From positions 1-64,000 of the forward strand of contig JAMONP010000049.1 in NCBI GenBank assembly GCA_027065695.1: DNA of 64,000 bases. Reading direction: 5' to 3'. The stretch's first letter is position 1; every line of letters starts with the position of its first letter. The notes below the pieces were generated by a model that had not been told where the DNA came from, made no database searches, and saw only the letters and a list, made by a program, of their open reading frames with translations. Below, one piece after another: positions 7,879 to 16,431 of this stretch. A program made the translations under genes and the position numbers. The DNA comes from Desulfuromonadales bacterium. GTDB taxonomy: Bacteria; Desulfobacterota; Desulfuromonadia; Desulfuromonadales; BM103.

Positions 7879-9609
7879 CTAGAAGCTGTAGCGAACGGTA
7901 AGCTGAAGTTCATCTTCCTGATTGGCAACACCTATGGGCCCGTTCTTAAACCGCGCCAGAGGTTCATAATCGCTCGGCAAAGAGCCAGGCACTCCCGTCA
8001 AAGCGTCATTTACACTCCAGTCAAACTTTTTCTTGCCACCGGATACGATGTTGCCACCAAAGGTAATCTTCAAGTTGTCACTCACAAGCCATTCGACACT
8101 TGGGGCAATCGCCATGCCATCACTTCGCAGATCACGCGCCACGAGGATCTGGGGGCTGATCTGGTCGCTGTCCCACCAGCCCTTGAAAAGGAAAGTCGCA
8201 ATCCAATTGTCCTTGTAGTCAGGCATATCGTTCTCATGATCCAGAACATGCTGACCGAATAGCTGGCCGGAAATCAGAAAAGCACGTCTTTTGTTTAGAA
8301 AGGGGATAACCTGATTCTTGTCTATACCGAGCACATAACGAAGGATATCGGTTTCTTTGTGCCCGTCCTTATCGCGAGGCAACTCTTCGCCTGTGGTAAA
8401 GGTGGTTTCCAGACGCCAGATGGCATCCGTTGCCTGATTGAAATAGTCGATAGAACCACCGATCAGCTTGACCCTGGGGAAAACAATATCGAAGACGCCG
8501 TCGCTTGCCGGCAGACCGCTCCCCGGCGCTACGACAAGCTCACGAAAGTGCAGAGACGGCAGCTGCTGACGGTAATACAAGCCATTCAGGGAGAAGGTTG
8601 TGTCCCTATAGACACCTTCCCATTTAAGTCCGATCTGGGTGTTTCTCAAGCTCCAGCTTGGTATATCAACATCATGAATAATCGGTACCGGTGCCGTATA
8701 GAAGCCGGGAACGCCGCCGTTGCCGAGGGCCGGATGCGCGTCGATATTCAGGTAGGAAGCGAAAAAGTTGCCAGCATCCAGAATTGCATAAGGTTGACCC
8801 GACTGACCAAGAACATTGGGCCTGAACTTGTCAAAATTCCACACCAGGGAAGTGTTGAAATCATCAAAAATACCGGTCGGTCCCATGCGCGACTCAGCCT
8901 GCAGTATCCATTGAGGAATACGGATGTCTTCCAACTCGTCGTAGATGTTATGCCGTGAATAATCGACCGGATTGATGACATCGAGCACCCGGAACAGGTC
9001 GGATCTTCCCCATATAACCTGCTGCTTGCCGAGACGAATCGATAATTGATCGCCGTTGGCCAGATCGGCGGTCGCATCGATATAGAGTTCTCTGATGAAA
9101 TCCAGTCTATCGTTGAATTCTGGGAACTTGGCATCGTTCTCATCGAGGTCCATATAACCATCAAGGTTTTTACACAAGGTCGGATCGTTGTCGCAGGGGA
9201 ATGGCACGCCAGCAGACAAGAAAGGCTTTCCGCCCAATACGGGGTGGCCGGTGGTTGCGTCGCCACGGGGGTGCCAGTTTTGGCCAAGATAGCTTTCGTT
9301 GGCATCCTTGCCGAACTCGTCGTCATTCAGGTCATAAACACCGTCGTAGGTGGCTCGGAGTATGCCGTTGAGGTTGACTTGAGACCAGAAACCGCTACTT
9401 TTAACCGGTATCAAAAACTCTAACTGGGCAGTATTGCGAAATTTGGAAATTCCTCGGCCGTCACGCAGATAGGTAGCGTTCTCCACAAAGCCATCCAGCA
9501 CGACATCCTCAGCCATCGCCGGCACTGAAGCCCCCAGCAGGACGCAGATAAAAGCCACCGCCATCACCGGGTAAAGCTTTTTAAAACTCATTGTTACATT
9601 CCACATCAT
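7879..9609 (-). CDS. DUF1302 family outer-membrane beta-barrel protein (envelope set 1)
   Basis: A 576-residue DUF1302 protein with a signal peptide (LYPVMAVAFICVLLGASVPAMA). It has alternating polar/aromatic strands and a C-terminal phenylalanine (LTVRYSF), the usual outer-membrane barrel insertion signal. Family landmarks are LSIRLGKQQVIWGRSDLFRV (about 190-210), followed by a DVINPVDYS-type segment. Start: two adjacent ATG codons at 9609 and 9606 follow AAGGAG; the second has the better spacing. It sits between DUF1329 and the RND transporter genes. A role as the outer-membrane channel of a transport system is plausible but unproved. Confidence 0.88.
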   Translation of the reverse strand: MMWNVTMSFKKLYPVMAVAFICVLLGASVPAMAEDVVLDGFVENATYLRDGRGISKFRNTAQLEFLIPVKSSGFWSQVNLNGILRATYDGVYDLNDDEFGKDANESYLGQNWHPRGDATTGHPVLGGKPFLSAGVPFPCDNDPTLCKNLDGYMDLDENDAKFPEFNDRLDFIRELYIDATADLANGDQLSIRLGKQQVIWGRSDLFRVLDVINPVDYSRHNIYDELEDIRIPQWILQAESRMGPTGIFDDFNTSLVWNFDKFRPNVLGQSGQPYAILDAGNFFASYLNIDAHPALGNGGVPGFYTAPVPIIHDVDIPSWSLRNTQIGLKWEGVYRDTTFSLNGLYYRQQLPSLHFRELVVAPGSGLPASDGVFDIVFPRVKLIGGSIDYFNQATDAIWRLETTFTTGEELPRDKDGHKETDILRYVLGIDKNQVIPFLNKRRAFLISGQLFGQHVLDHENDMPDYKDNWIATFLFKGWWDSDQISPQILVARDLRSDGMAIAPSVEWLVSDNLKITFGGNIVSGGKKKFDWSVNDALTGVPGSLPSDYEPLARFKNGPIGVANQEDELQLTVRYSF

Positions 9610-9642
9610 CTTCTCCTTTTTTTAGGGGTAAAATGACCAGCA

Positions 9643-12036
9643 TCAAGAGTGAATCACGCCATCCTCATCTTTGTAAGCAGCGCAGATAAATTTAGGTTTG
9701 AACACCAGAATCCAGGCGGGGACCAGCAACATAGCGGCAATCGCATTGAGTACAACCATCACAATGAGCAACAGCGCCGCATCAGCTTGAAAGCGCAGAT
9801 CGGACAAGATCACCCACATGATGATTCCCGAAACCAGGGTAAAGGCTGTAAAACTGATGGCCAGGCCAGTCGTAGAGATAGCCCGATTTACGGCGGCACT
9901 AATCGATTTAAGATTCACCATCTCGGCCCGAATCCGATCCATCATGTAAATCGAGTAGTCAATGCCGACACCGATACCCACAGCAATGATCGGAACTGTA
10001 TTGATATTGATCCCCATGCCGGTTATGCCCATATAGGCGTAGGTCAGGGATGTAGCAAAAAGCATCGCCATAAACATCATCATGCCAGCGGCGAAGGAGG
10101 TGTAAAAAAAGGTCACAAATGCGAAGATCAGCAGGAACGCCAACGGCAACACCCAGAGGTTAGTTTCGTAGGCCGCTTCATTCATTGCCGCTGTTACCCC
10201 GATGGTGCCCCCGGCAAGACGAATCTTCAAACCTTCAACTCTGCCCTGGTTTTTGTCTATCCACTGCTTGGCGGTGTAGATGGCACGACGGATTGTCTCT
10301 CCTTGATGATCCTTGTAATAGAAAACCAGGTTAGCTACCCGCTCGTCGGTATCGACAAACTCGTTCAACGCGCCAGGAATCGGGTTGGACATCATGTAGG
10401 TGAACATAAGGCCGCCAACGTACATAGCGCTCGCCGGGATCTGACTCCACCTGGGATCATCGTTGTGCAGCAGTCGGTTAACCTGTTTTACCAGCCCCTG
10501 AATCCCCTTCGCACCGCCTATGCCGGGGTCGAGCAACATGTGCCTTTCCAGATCGGCCAGGGCTCGCAGCACCTCGGGGCGCTTGATCCCGCCTACGGCG
10601 TCTGTCTCTGCAACCAGGTACAGCTCCTCAGACCCAGGGAAGCTATCGTTGATCGCCTTGGAAGAGATATTGTAGTCATGATCCTGATATAGAATTGGAG
10701 ACCCAGGTTCTGACTCGCCAATAACGACTTTCGAGGCGGCATACCAACCCACGCAGAGCAAGAGCCCGGCGATCATCAATGCCAGTTTTGCCGACTTTCT
10801 CGAACTGATAACGTTGGCACAAAAGGTCCCGACAACACGAAAGAAGTTCTGCTTGATCACTATATTTTTCGGTTTGGGCAGAATCGACAACAGCAGCGGC
10901 ACCGCCAACAGCACGGTAATAATTATGGACAGCGCCCAGAGCGAAGCGTAATGAGCCAACTTGGTGTTAAGGGGGATCGAGCCTATAGCGATCAGCAGCA
11001 GACCTACAGCATCGGAAACAACTCCTAAGGTGCCGGGACGAAACAGGTTCTCAAAAGTCGTCCGTGCGGCCTTCTGAGGATCGGGATTTTCGTTCAGCTC
11101 CTGATAATAACGCTCCACCAGCTGGATCCCGTGTGACATGGCTCTGGCAACAATCAGAAAAGGGATGACCAGGCCGAGCGGGTCGAGGTTGTAGCCAAAC
11201 AGGGAAATAATGCCGAGCCCCCAGATGCAGGAGACAATCACCCCAGCCAGGGGAATAAGTACGCCGTAGGCCTTACGGAAATAAAAGATCAGCAGGGAAA
11301 CCATGATCAGCGCTGTAAACAGAAAGATCTCTATAACCTGGTTCAGATACTGATAAGCCCAGCCCACCAGCATCGGCTGGCCAGTCACATGAATGCGAAC
11401 CCCAGGTTCAGATTCATCGCTACGTAACTTCTGAATCTGCTCAAAGGTTTTGGCGTAATCAAGCTGGCCTTCGTTCAGTTGCGCCTTGATCAACGCCATG
11501 TGCAGATCCGGCGAAACCAGAGGACCATAGACAAGGGAATTGGCGGTCACATCCTGGCGCATAGTTGCCAGACTTTCTGCCGACAGGTTGGTGTGCTCAG
11601 GATTGTAGTAAGGCTCGGAGTTGACGTTACCCTCCATGGTCAGCCAGACTTTACGGGTGTTGCGATGGGTGACACTGGCTATCAGGTTGTGATTGACTCC
11701 TGGCAGCCTGTCAACCGCCTGGGTAACCCGATAAATCTTAGCCAGATTTGCATTACTGAAAATGTCGCCATCCTCAAACTCGACACCGACGATGATCACG
11801 TTGGCACCGCCAAAAGACTCCTTAATTTCGTTGTGCAATTGGATATAGCTATGACTCTGTGGCAGCAAATCAGCAAAATCCGAATAAATCTTAACCGCCG
11901 GGATCTGGGCAGCAAAGAAGATCGTCACCAGCAGGATCAAGCCAAGCACGATTTTGGGATGATTGAATAATCGATTATCGAGGTTGCGTAGAAAGTGGGT
12001 TGCCTTATGGGCCTTTGCGGATTTTTTGTCGGCCAT
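9643..12036 (-). CDS. MMPL/RND family transporter (envelope set 1)
   Basis: A 797-residue inner-membrane protein of the RND superfamily, MMPL branch. It has a first helix near residues 30-50, a large extracytoplasmic loop, five further helices, then a repeat of this layout (12 helices in all). The second half carries the family signature GIGVGIDYSIYMMDRI. The ATG shares one base with the TAA of the upstream YCF48 gene, so the two are translationally coupled. MMPL proteins move lipids and other hydrophobic molecules using the proton gradient. The position next to p-cresol and phenol operons suggests aromatic or envelope-lipid transport; direction is unknown. It is paralogous to 36121-38526. 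Confidence 0.9.
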   Translation of the reverse strand: MADKKSAKAHKATHFLRNLDNRLFNHPKIVLGLILLVTIFFAAQIPAVKIYSDFADLLPQSHSYIQLHNEIKESFGGANVIIVGVEFEDGDIFSNANLAKIYRVTQAVDRLPGVNHNLIASVTHRNTRKVWLTMEGNVNSEPYYNPEHTNLSAESLATMRQDVTANSLVYGPLVSPDLHMALIKAQLNEGQLDYAKTFEQIQKLRSDESEPGVRIHVTGQPMLVGWAYQYLNQVIEIFLFTALIMVSLLIFYFRKAYGVLIPLAGVIVSCIWGLGIISLFGYNLDPLGLVIPFLIVARAMSHGIQLVERYYQELNENPDPQKAARTTFENLFRPGTLGVVSDAVGLLLIAIGSIPLNTKLAHYASLWALSIIITVLLAVPLLLSILPKPKNIVIKQNFFRVVGTFCANVISSRKSAKLALMIAGLLLCVGWYAASKVVIGESEPGSPILYQDHDYNISSKAINDSFPGSEELYLVAETDAVGGIKRPEVLRALADLERHMLLDPGIGGAKGIQGLVKQVNRLLHNDDPRWSQIPASAMYVGGLMFTYMMSNPIPGALNEFVDTDERVANLVFYYKDHQGETIRRAIYTAKQWIDKNQGRVEGLKIRLAGGTIGVTAAMNEAAYETNLWVLPLAFLLIFAFVTFFYTSFAAGMMMFMAMLFATSLTYAYMGITGMGININTVPIIAVGIGVGIDYSIYMMDRIRAEMVNLKSISAAVNRAISTTGLAISFTAFTLVSGIIMWVILSDLRFQADAALLLIVMVVLNAIAAMLLVPAWILVFKPKFICAAYKDEDGVIHS

Positions 12037-13046
12037 TAGCGTGACTCCCGATCAGCACTTAAACTCTGTTTGATATCTACGGTAAAGAGAGTGCCCCGGC
12101 CACCGGTTACCAGCAGCAGATCATCAAAGAGAATCTCCCCATCAGATAAGTAGGCGGGCAAAGCGGGCGTATCAACAGCCACCCAGTGCTGGCCATCCAG
12201 CTCGAGAACTGTGCCATGGTCGCCGAAAACGAAAAGCCGACCACCCTTGGCGTGTAAACCATAAAGAGGGAAGTTGGTGGGCGTATCCTGCTTCTCCCAG
12301 CTGTCACCACCATCGCCGGTGTATAGAATGGCACCGTCCAGACCCACAACCCAGCCATGTTGAGGATCGGCAAAGTAGCTGCCGGAAGGATAGAACTCAT
12401 CCGGGATGTTGTTGGAACTCTGCCAGTTCTGGCCGCCGTCTTCGCTCTTAGCGATCAAACCGAACTCGCCGGCAATCAGCCCGTTTTGCGCATCAAAAAA
12501 CTGCACCCGCGTCAATATCGCGTCGTCACCAAGACTCGATTCTTCCCAACTCGCGCCTTTGTCGCTACTGTGCAACATGGTGGAAAAGCTCCCTACAACC
12601 CAGTAATCACCACCGGGAGTACAGGCGATTGATAGCATATCCTCTTGAGTCGGCAGATCCGACTTGGTCCAGTCCTGGCCGTCATTGGTGCTAATCCAAA
12701 TCTGACGTTCCACGGCCAGCGCAACCAGCGAGTTGTCTGGGCAGCTATCGATATCAATAAAATTGGGTTGTCCGGCCAGCTCGGTGCGCGTCCATTGCAA
12801 AGCGTCTTCCGAGCTGGCCCCAAGGGGACTGCTGAGAATCAAACCGGCAGAACCAACTGCAGTGACCACTGTTCCGTTGGTTGCGAGGGCAAGAAACTGG
12901 TCTGTGCGGCGCACCGACTTGTGCAATTCAGCCTCTACGCCATCAAGATGCAGCTGCGCCTCACAACCATTCAGGATTAAAGACAAACCCAGCACTGCCA
13001 ATGCCGTTATAATTTTGGCAACAATGGAAACCGTCCTTTTTTTCAT
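12036..13046 (-). CDS. YCF48/BNR-repeat lipoprotein (envelope set 1)
   Basis: A 336-residue beta-propeller-like protein with repeated BNR/Asp-box motifs (STNDGQDWTKS, SSDKGASWEES, SEDGGQNWQSS, TGDGGDSWEKQ), similar to the photosystem II assembly factor YCF48/HCF136. The N-terminus is a lipoprotein signal ending in LNGC (Cys28), so it is probably membrane-anchored outside the cytoplasm. The start at 13046 is preceded by AAGGTG. It is the first gene of the four-gene set and is coupled to the RND gene by a TAATG overlap. There is nothing photosynthetic here; a scaffold or assembly role for the transporter is a guess. Confidence 0.85.
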   Translation of the reverse strand: MKKRTVSIVAKIITALAVLGLSLILNGCEAQLHLDGVEAELHKSVRRTDQFLALATNGTVVTAVGSAGLILSSPLGASSEDALQWTRTELAGQPNFIDIDSCPDNSLVALAVERQIWISTNDGQDWTKSDLPTQEDMLSIACTPGGDYWVVGSFSTMLHSSDKGASWEESSLGDDAILTRVQFFDAQNGLIAGEFGLIAKSEDGGQNWQSSNNIPDEFYPSGSYFADPQHGWVVGLDGAILYTGDGGDSWEKQDTPTNFPLYGLHAKGGRLFVFGDHGTVLELDGQHWVAVDTPALPAYLSDGEILFDDLLLVTGGRGTLFTVDIKQSLSADRESR

Positions 13047-13094
13047 CTTTGCACCTTTTAATTCCTCGTGATGGTCAAACATTTAAGCATTGGG

Positions 13095-13128
13095 AAAGAC
13101 TCCCCATACACAACCCCCAAAAGGAGTC
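13095..13128 (-). terminator. Weak hairpin between phenol operon and envelope set 1
   Basis: A 6-bp stem (GACTCC/GGAGTC) across a loop of about 19 bases is followed by only three T on the minus strand, just after the ubiX stop. It is too weak to be sure that transcription ends here, so read-through from the phenol operon into envelope set 1 is likely. Confidence 0.3.
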
Positions 13129-13148
13129 CTGTTACCAGATAATCCGGC

Positions 13149-13754
13149 TCACGTAGCGACGCGTAACGACCCCTTCTCCAACTCTGGGCTGTCTTGACCG
13201 CTCCAGCGTTTGAACAGCTGGTGCTCGATACCAACTTGATCCAGAGCTTTGCCGATGCTCTGGTGGATGATGTCCATTATCGACTCAGGTTGATGGTAGA
13301 AAGCTGGCATCGGCGGCAGAATTATTGCGCCATAATCGGCGGCACGAGACATGAGGTCGAGATGGCCTTTGTGTAGTGGCGTTTCTCGGAACATCAGCAC
13401 CAGCTTGCGTCGTTCCTTGAGCGTTACGTCTGCGGCACGAACCAGTAAGTTGTAGGTGAATGAATTTGCGATGGCCGAGAGCGTTTTCACCGTGCACGGT
13501 GCGACAATCATGCCGCGGGTGTGAAAAGACCCGCTGGCGACGGCAGCAGCAATATTCTGGTTGTTGTAAACTACACTTGCCAACCCCTTGACCTCGTCTA
13601 GAGAATATTCCGTCTCAATCGATAGATTTAAGGCCGCCGCATCGCTAATGATGAGATGGGTTTCGTGTCCCAACTCTTTGAGCACTCGTAGCATTTCCAC
13701 TCCATAGATCACGCCCGTTGCGCCGGTAATTGCTACTATTAATGGAAGTCCCAT
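13149..13754 (-). CDS. ubiX: UbiX-type flavin prenyltransferase
   Basis: A 201-residue member of the UbiX/Pad1 family, which makes prenylated FMN, the cofactor of UbiD decarboxylases. The N-terminal nucleotide-binding loop (VAITGATGVIYGVEML), the MIVAPCTVKTLSAIA stretch and RKLVLMFRETPLHKGHLDLM are characteristic. The start at 13754 follows GGGAGACG; an upstream in-frame ATG belongs to that leader. It is in the same operon as the UbiD protein at 16432-17940, whose activity would need this product. Confidence 0.93.
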   Translation of the reverse strand: MGLPLIVAITGATGVIYGVEMLRVLKELGHETHLIISDAAALNLSIETEYSLDEVKGLASVVYNNQNIAAAVASGSFHTRGMIVAPCTVKTLSAIANSFTYNLLVRAADVTLKERRKLVLMFRETPLHKGHLDLMSRAADYGAIILPPMPAFYHQPESIMDIIHQSIGKALDQVGIEHQLFKRWSGQDSPELEKGSLRVAT

Positions 13755-13821
13755 GATTTTGCGTCTCCCGTTCATGTTGCTTGGTTACTGTTTGTTTCGC
13801 CTGATTTGGCCATTTCCGAAT

Positions 13822-14502
13822 CTAGGCGGACTGCGTTGGTTTCTGTGTTCCGATTTCGCTCACAGGAAAGCCAGCTGTCTCCAGCGCGGCAACAACAGCC
13901 CCTACATCGTCGGAGCGAAAGCGCAAGATGACCTTCTTCTCAGGGTATCCGTCATGTGTCTCTTTATCGTGATGCCTGTGTGGATAGATTGCTTGCAGCA
14001 CGGCACCCGCGCCTTCTACCACATCGGCGATCTTGCCCAGCACGCCGGGGCCGAGTTTGACCGGCGCCAGCGTCACACCGGTGCGGCGCTCCCAGGCACC
14101 CAGCAGATGAGCGGCGAGGTGAAAAATTTCCTTGGCTGAGAGGATGCCTACCACCTGCTCGTCTTCCATGACTGGGAACTGGGCTATCCCTAACTCCTGA
14201 CCTTTTTGCAGGCAGTACTCCAAGGTATCGTCACCCTGCAGAGTGGCGGGGTTGCGCACCATGACGTCACGCACCTTGAGACAGTTGACGAAGAAATTGA
14301 ATTCGTCAGAATTCTGTGTGCGCAGAACAAAGTGCCCTAGGCGCAGCATGTTGGCCCGCGTCACCAAGCCGCGCAACTGTCCGTTGTCCACCACGCACAG
14401 AGCATGCAGATTTTCGTCGCTGAGAAGTCGCTTCGCCTCCGATACCAGCGTATCGCTTGGAATTGTCATCGGGCTGGTTTGCATCCAATTGCGCACAATC
14501 AT
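13822..14502 (-). CDS. pps3: CBS-domain protein, probable phenylphosphate synthase regulatory subunit (Pps3)
   Basis: A 226-residue protein with two CBS domains (MQTSPMTIPSDTLVSEA..., then VRDVMVRNPATLQGDD...VMEDEQVVGILSAKEI) and a C-terminal ACT-like region ending VAALETAGFPVSEIG. The third subunit of Thauera aromatica phenylphosphate synthase is a 24-kDa CBS-domain protein that stimulates the other two, and this one has the matching size and operon. The start codon overlaps the Nudix stop (ATGA), so the two are coupled. AcuB-like proteins have a similar CBS-ACT layout, so a more general nucleotide sensor is the alternative. Confidence 0.75.
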   Translation of the reverse strand: MIVRNWMQTSPMTIPSDTLVSEAKRLLSDENLHALCVVDNGQLRGLVTRANMLRLGHFVLRTQNSDEFNFFVNCLKVRDVMVRNPATLQGDDTLEYCLQKGQELGIAQFPVMEDEQVVGILSAKEIFHLAAHLLGAWERRTGVTLAPVKLGPGVLGKIADVVEGAGAVLQAIYPHRHHDKETHDGYPEKKVILRFRSDDVGAVVAALETAGFPVSEIGTQKPTQSA

Positions 14503-15101
14503 GATACGTTCTCCTTCTCGGATGATCTCCAGCACTTACCGGGATCAAGATGGTCGCCAAGTTGCGCCAGCGAAAGAGCGGCGACTGTCATTGCATTGTT
14601 GATTTCGCCGTTGGCGATGCGTTTCGGAATCTCCTGCGGGTCAAGCAGTACCACTTCGATATCTTCGCCAGCATCAAGGTTCTGCCCGGTAACTGGCCGC
14701 AAACCCTTTGCAAGGTAAACCCAGGCTCGGTTCGAGAGTAATGCCGGCTGTGGCCGCAGTTCACCTAGCAAAACAGGAATAGTACTGTCGGAACTGCAAC
14801 CATAACCAGTCTCCTCCGTCACTTCCCGCACAGCCCCTTTTGCCGGACTTTCGTCGGCCTGGTCATGGAGCCCTCCGGGCACTTCGAGACTAACTTCTTG
14901 CGTGCCGTGGCGGTACTGTCTGACCAGAATCAGCTTGCCGTCAATGTTGAGAGGAACCACTAACAGCCAGTCAGCCATGTGGCGCAGATGGAAATCCAGC
15001 TCACCACCGGTACGCGGCGAGCGCACGCGGTCTTTGGTCACGCGGAAAATGCCAGCATCAAACACAGCCTCTGAAGCAAGCAACGGCCAGGGACGAATCA
15101 T
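14499..15101 (-). CDS. Nudix hydrolase (ADP-ribose pyrophosphatase-like)
   Basis: A 200-residue Nudix protein. The Nudix box runs from GGLHDQADE to REVTEETGYG (about residues 76-100) with the catalytic REVTEE glutamates intact. An EVSLEVPGG lead-in is typical of the ADP-ribose pyrophosphatase branch. It overlaps its neighbours at both ends with ATGA junctions, so it is tightly embedded in the phenol operon. A mutT-like gene is also part of the Thauera phenol cluster; its substrate there is unknown and a housecleaning role is only a guess. Confidence 0.88.
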   Translation of the reverse strand: MIRPWPLLASEAVFDAGIFRVTKDRVRSPRTGGELDFHLRHMADWLLVVPLNIDGKLILVRQYRHGTQEVSLEVPGGLHDQADESPAKGAVREVTEETGYGCSSDSTIPVLLGELRPQPALLSNRAWVYLAKGLRPVTGQNLDAGEDIEVVLLDPQEIPKRIANGEINNAMTVAALSLAQLGDHLDPGKCWRSSEKENVS

Positions 15102-16345
15102 GTGGTTGCCTTCTTTTCGGCGTAGAGTCGTACGAATTCGTCAACTGCAACACGGGCGAATTCAGGGGTGTAAAGGTGCAGGTCGACCTCTTTGATCCGC
15201 TCGGTGGCGACGATCTTTTCCTTGAGTCGCGCAACAAAGGCAGCATCGGCAACCGGGTCGTATAGAAGTCTGCCTTCCATGTCCTGTGTCGACCATCCCT
15301 TAAGGGGTACCAGAAAGCTCCAGGGACCTTTGGCTTGATTGAGCCGCTCAGCAATCACTTCGGCAGCCAGACAAAGCTCCTCGGTGGAGGTACGTACCTG
15401 CGTGCGTAATGAGTCCTGTACGTATTGAGGGCGGTCCTTGGTCTTTTCAAGCATGTCAGGACGTCCACCGTAGGAGAGCATATCAAGGCCGCAAGTCGAC
15501 ACAACCATTGGGATCCCCAATTCGATAGCCGCTTTCAGGCGGTCCGGGCCTGCGTCACGATTGCCATTGAACAGGTTCTCGACGATACCTCCGGTGCAGA
15601 TATCGAGCACTCCCTGAAAAGCACCGGAGCGGATCATATCTTCCATCGCCTTGTCACCCTTGCCTTGGGCGTGACAAACAACCGGAATCATCCCTGCTTC
15701 TTCAAGCATGCCAAGCGCAGACTGCACCGCCATCTCGCCGAACCCGAAGGAGCTGATGGCAATGACCGGTTTTTCAAAGACAAACTCGGTTCCCATGGTG
15801 AGTTCGACCATGCCGCAGATGGCACCGACTGCATTGGTGATCTGGGCTTTTAGCAGCGGATTCATTTTGACAATATCGAGGACCGTGTGATGCATGGTGA
15901 TATCACTGGTGCCGACATATTGGCTGACATAACGGGGATGGGCAGCCATCGGTGAAGCCATGAGCTTGGGCATGCCAAAGGGCAAGCCCCTCATGACGCT
16001 GGTGCCGACCAATGACGATGTGCCGCCACCGACTCCGAAGACACCCTGGACTTTGCCTTCTTTCATCATATCGTCGACGATTGCACATGCACCGCGAATC
16101 TGGTTTTCCATCGCGCGATCGCGATCTGAGCGATAGTATTCACGGACCGCCTCGATTGTCAGTCCACCGCGCTGCGCTACCTGCTCACAGGTGATGTCAC
16201 CAGGGAAAGGAGGCGGTTCTTCCATGCTAAAATCGAGGAAATATGCCTTGTGTCCACGTTGCTCAATCAATTCTTTGACGAAGATGATGTCCTCGCCCCG
16301 CGTATCCAGGTTGCAAATGATAACTATGCTCTTTTTACTCGCCAT
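15098..16345 (-). CDS. UPF0261 / Tm-1-like ATP-binding domain protein
   Basis: A 415-residue UPF0261 protein, the family of the N-terminal ATP-binding domain of the tomato Tm-1 resistance protein. Landmarks are IVIICNLDTRGEDI at the N-terminus, GVFGVGGGTSSLVGTSVMRGLPFG near 120-143 and KLMASPMAAHPRYV. The ATG at 16345 has AGAAGGG upstream; earlier in-frame starts are unsupported. It overlaps the Nudix gene by four bases and follows the UbiD gene. I know of no role for this family in phenol carboxylation. The intact gene and coupled junctions suggest it does contribute to the pathway or its regulation. Confidence 0.88.
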   Translation of the reverse strand: MASKKSIVIICNLDTRGEDIIFVKELIEQRGHKAYFLDFSMEEPPPFPGDITCEQVAQRGGLTIEAVREYYRSDRDRAMENQIRGACAIVDDMMKEGKVQGVFGVGGGTSSLVGTSVMRGLPFGMPKLMASPMAAHPRYVSQYVGTSDITMHHTVLDIVKMNPLLKAQITNAVGAICGMVELTMGTEFVFEKPVIAISSFGFGEMAVQSALGMLEEAGMIPVVCHAQGKGDKAMEDMIRSGAFQGVLDICTGGIVENLFNGNRDAGPDRLKAAIELGIPMVVSTCGLDMLSYGGRPDMLEKTKDRPQYVQDSLRTQVRTSTEELCLAAEVIAERLNQAKGPWSFLVPLKGWSTQDMEGRLLYDPVADAAFVARLKEKIVATERIKEVDLHLYTPEFARVAVDEFVRLYAEKKATT

Positions 16346-16431
16346 GGTGATGCCCTTCTTTTGAAGATTGCCCCCCGATCCTCGTCTCAAAGAGCAAACG
16401 AGGACCGGGAAGTTGGTGTTGATTGAACCCT

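Noticed and set aside
9649-10692. A 347-codon open frame on the plus strand
   Set aside because: It is the antisense shadow of the RND transporter gene, has no start context or recognisable domain, and the opposite frame is strongly supported.
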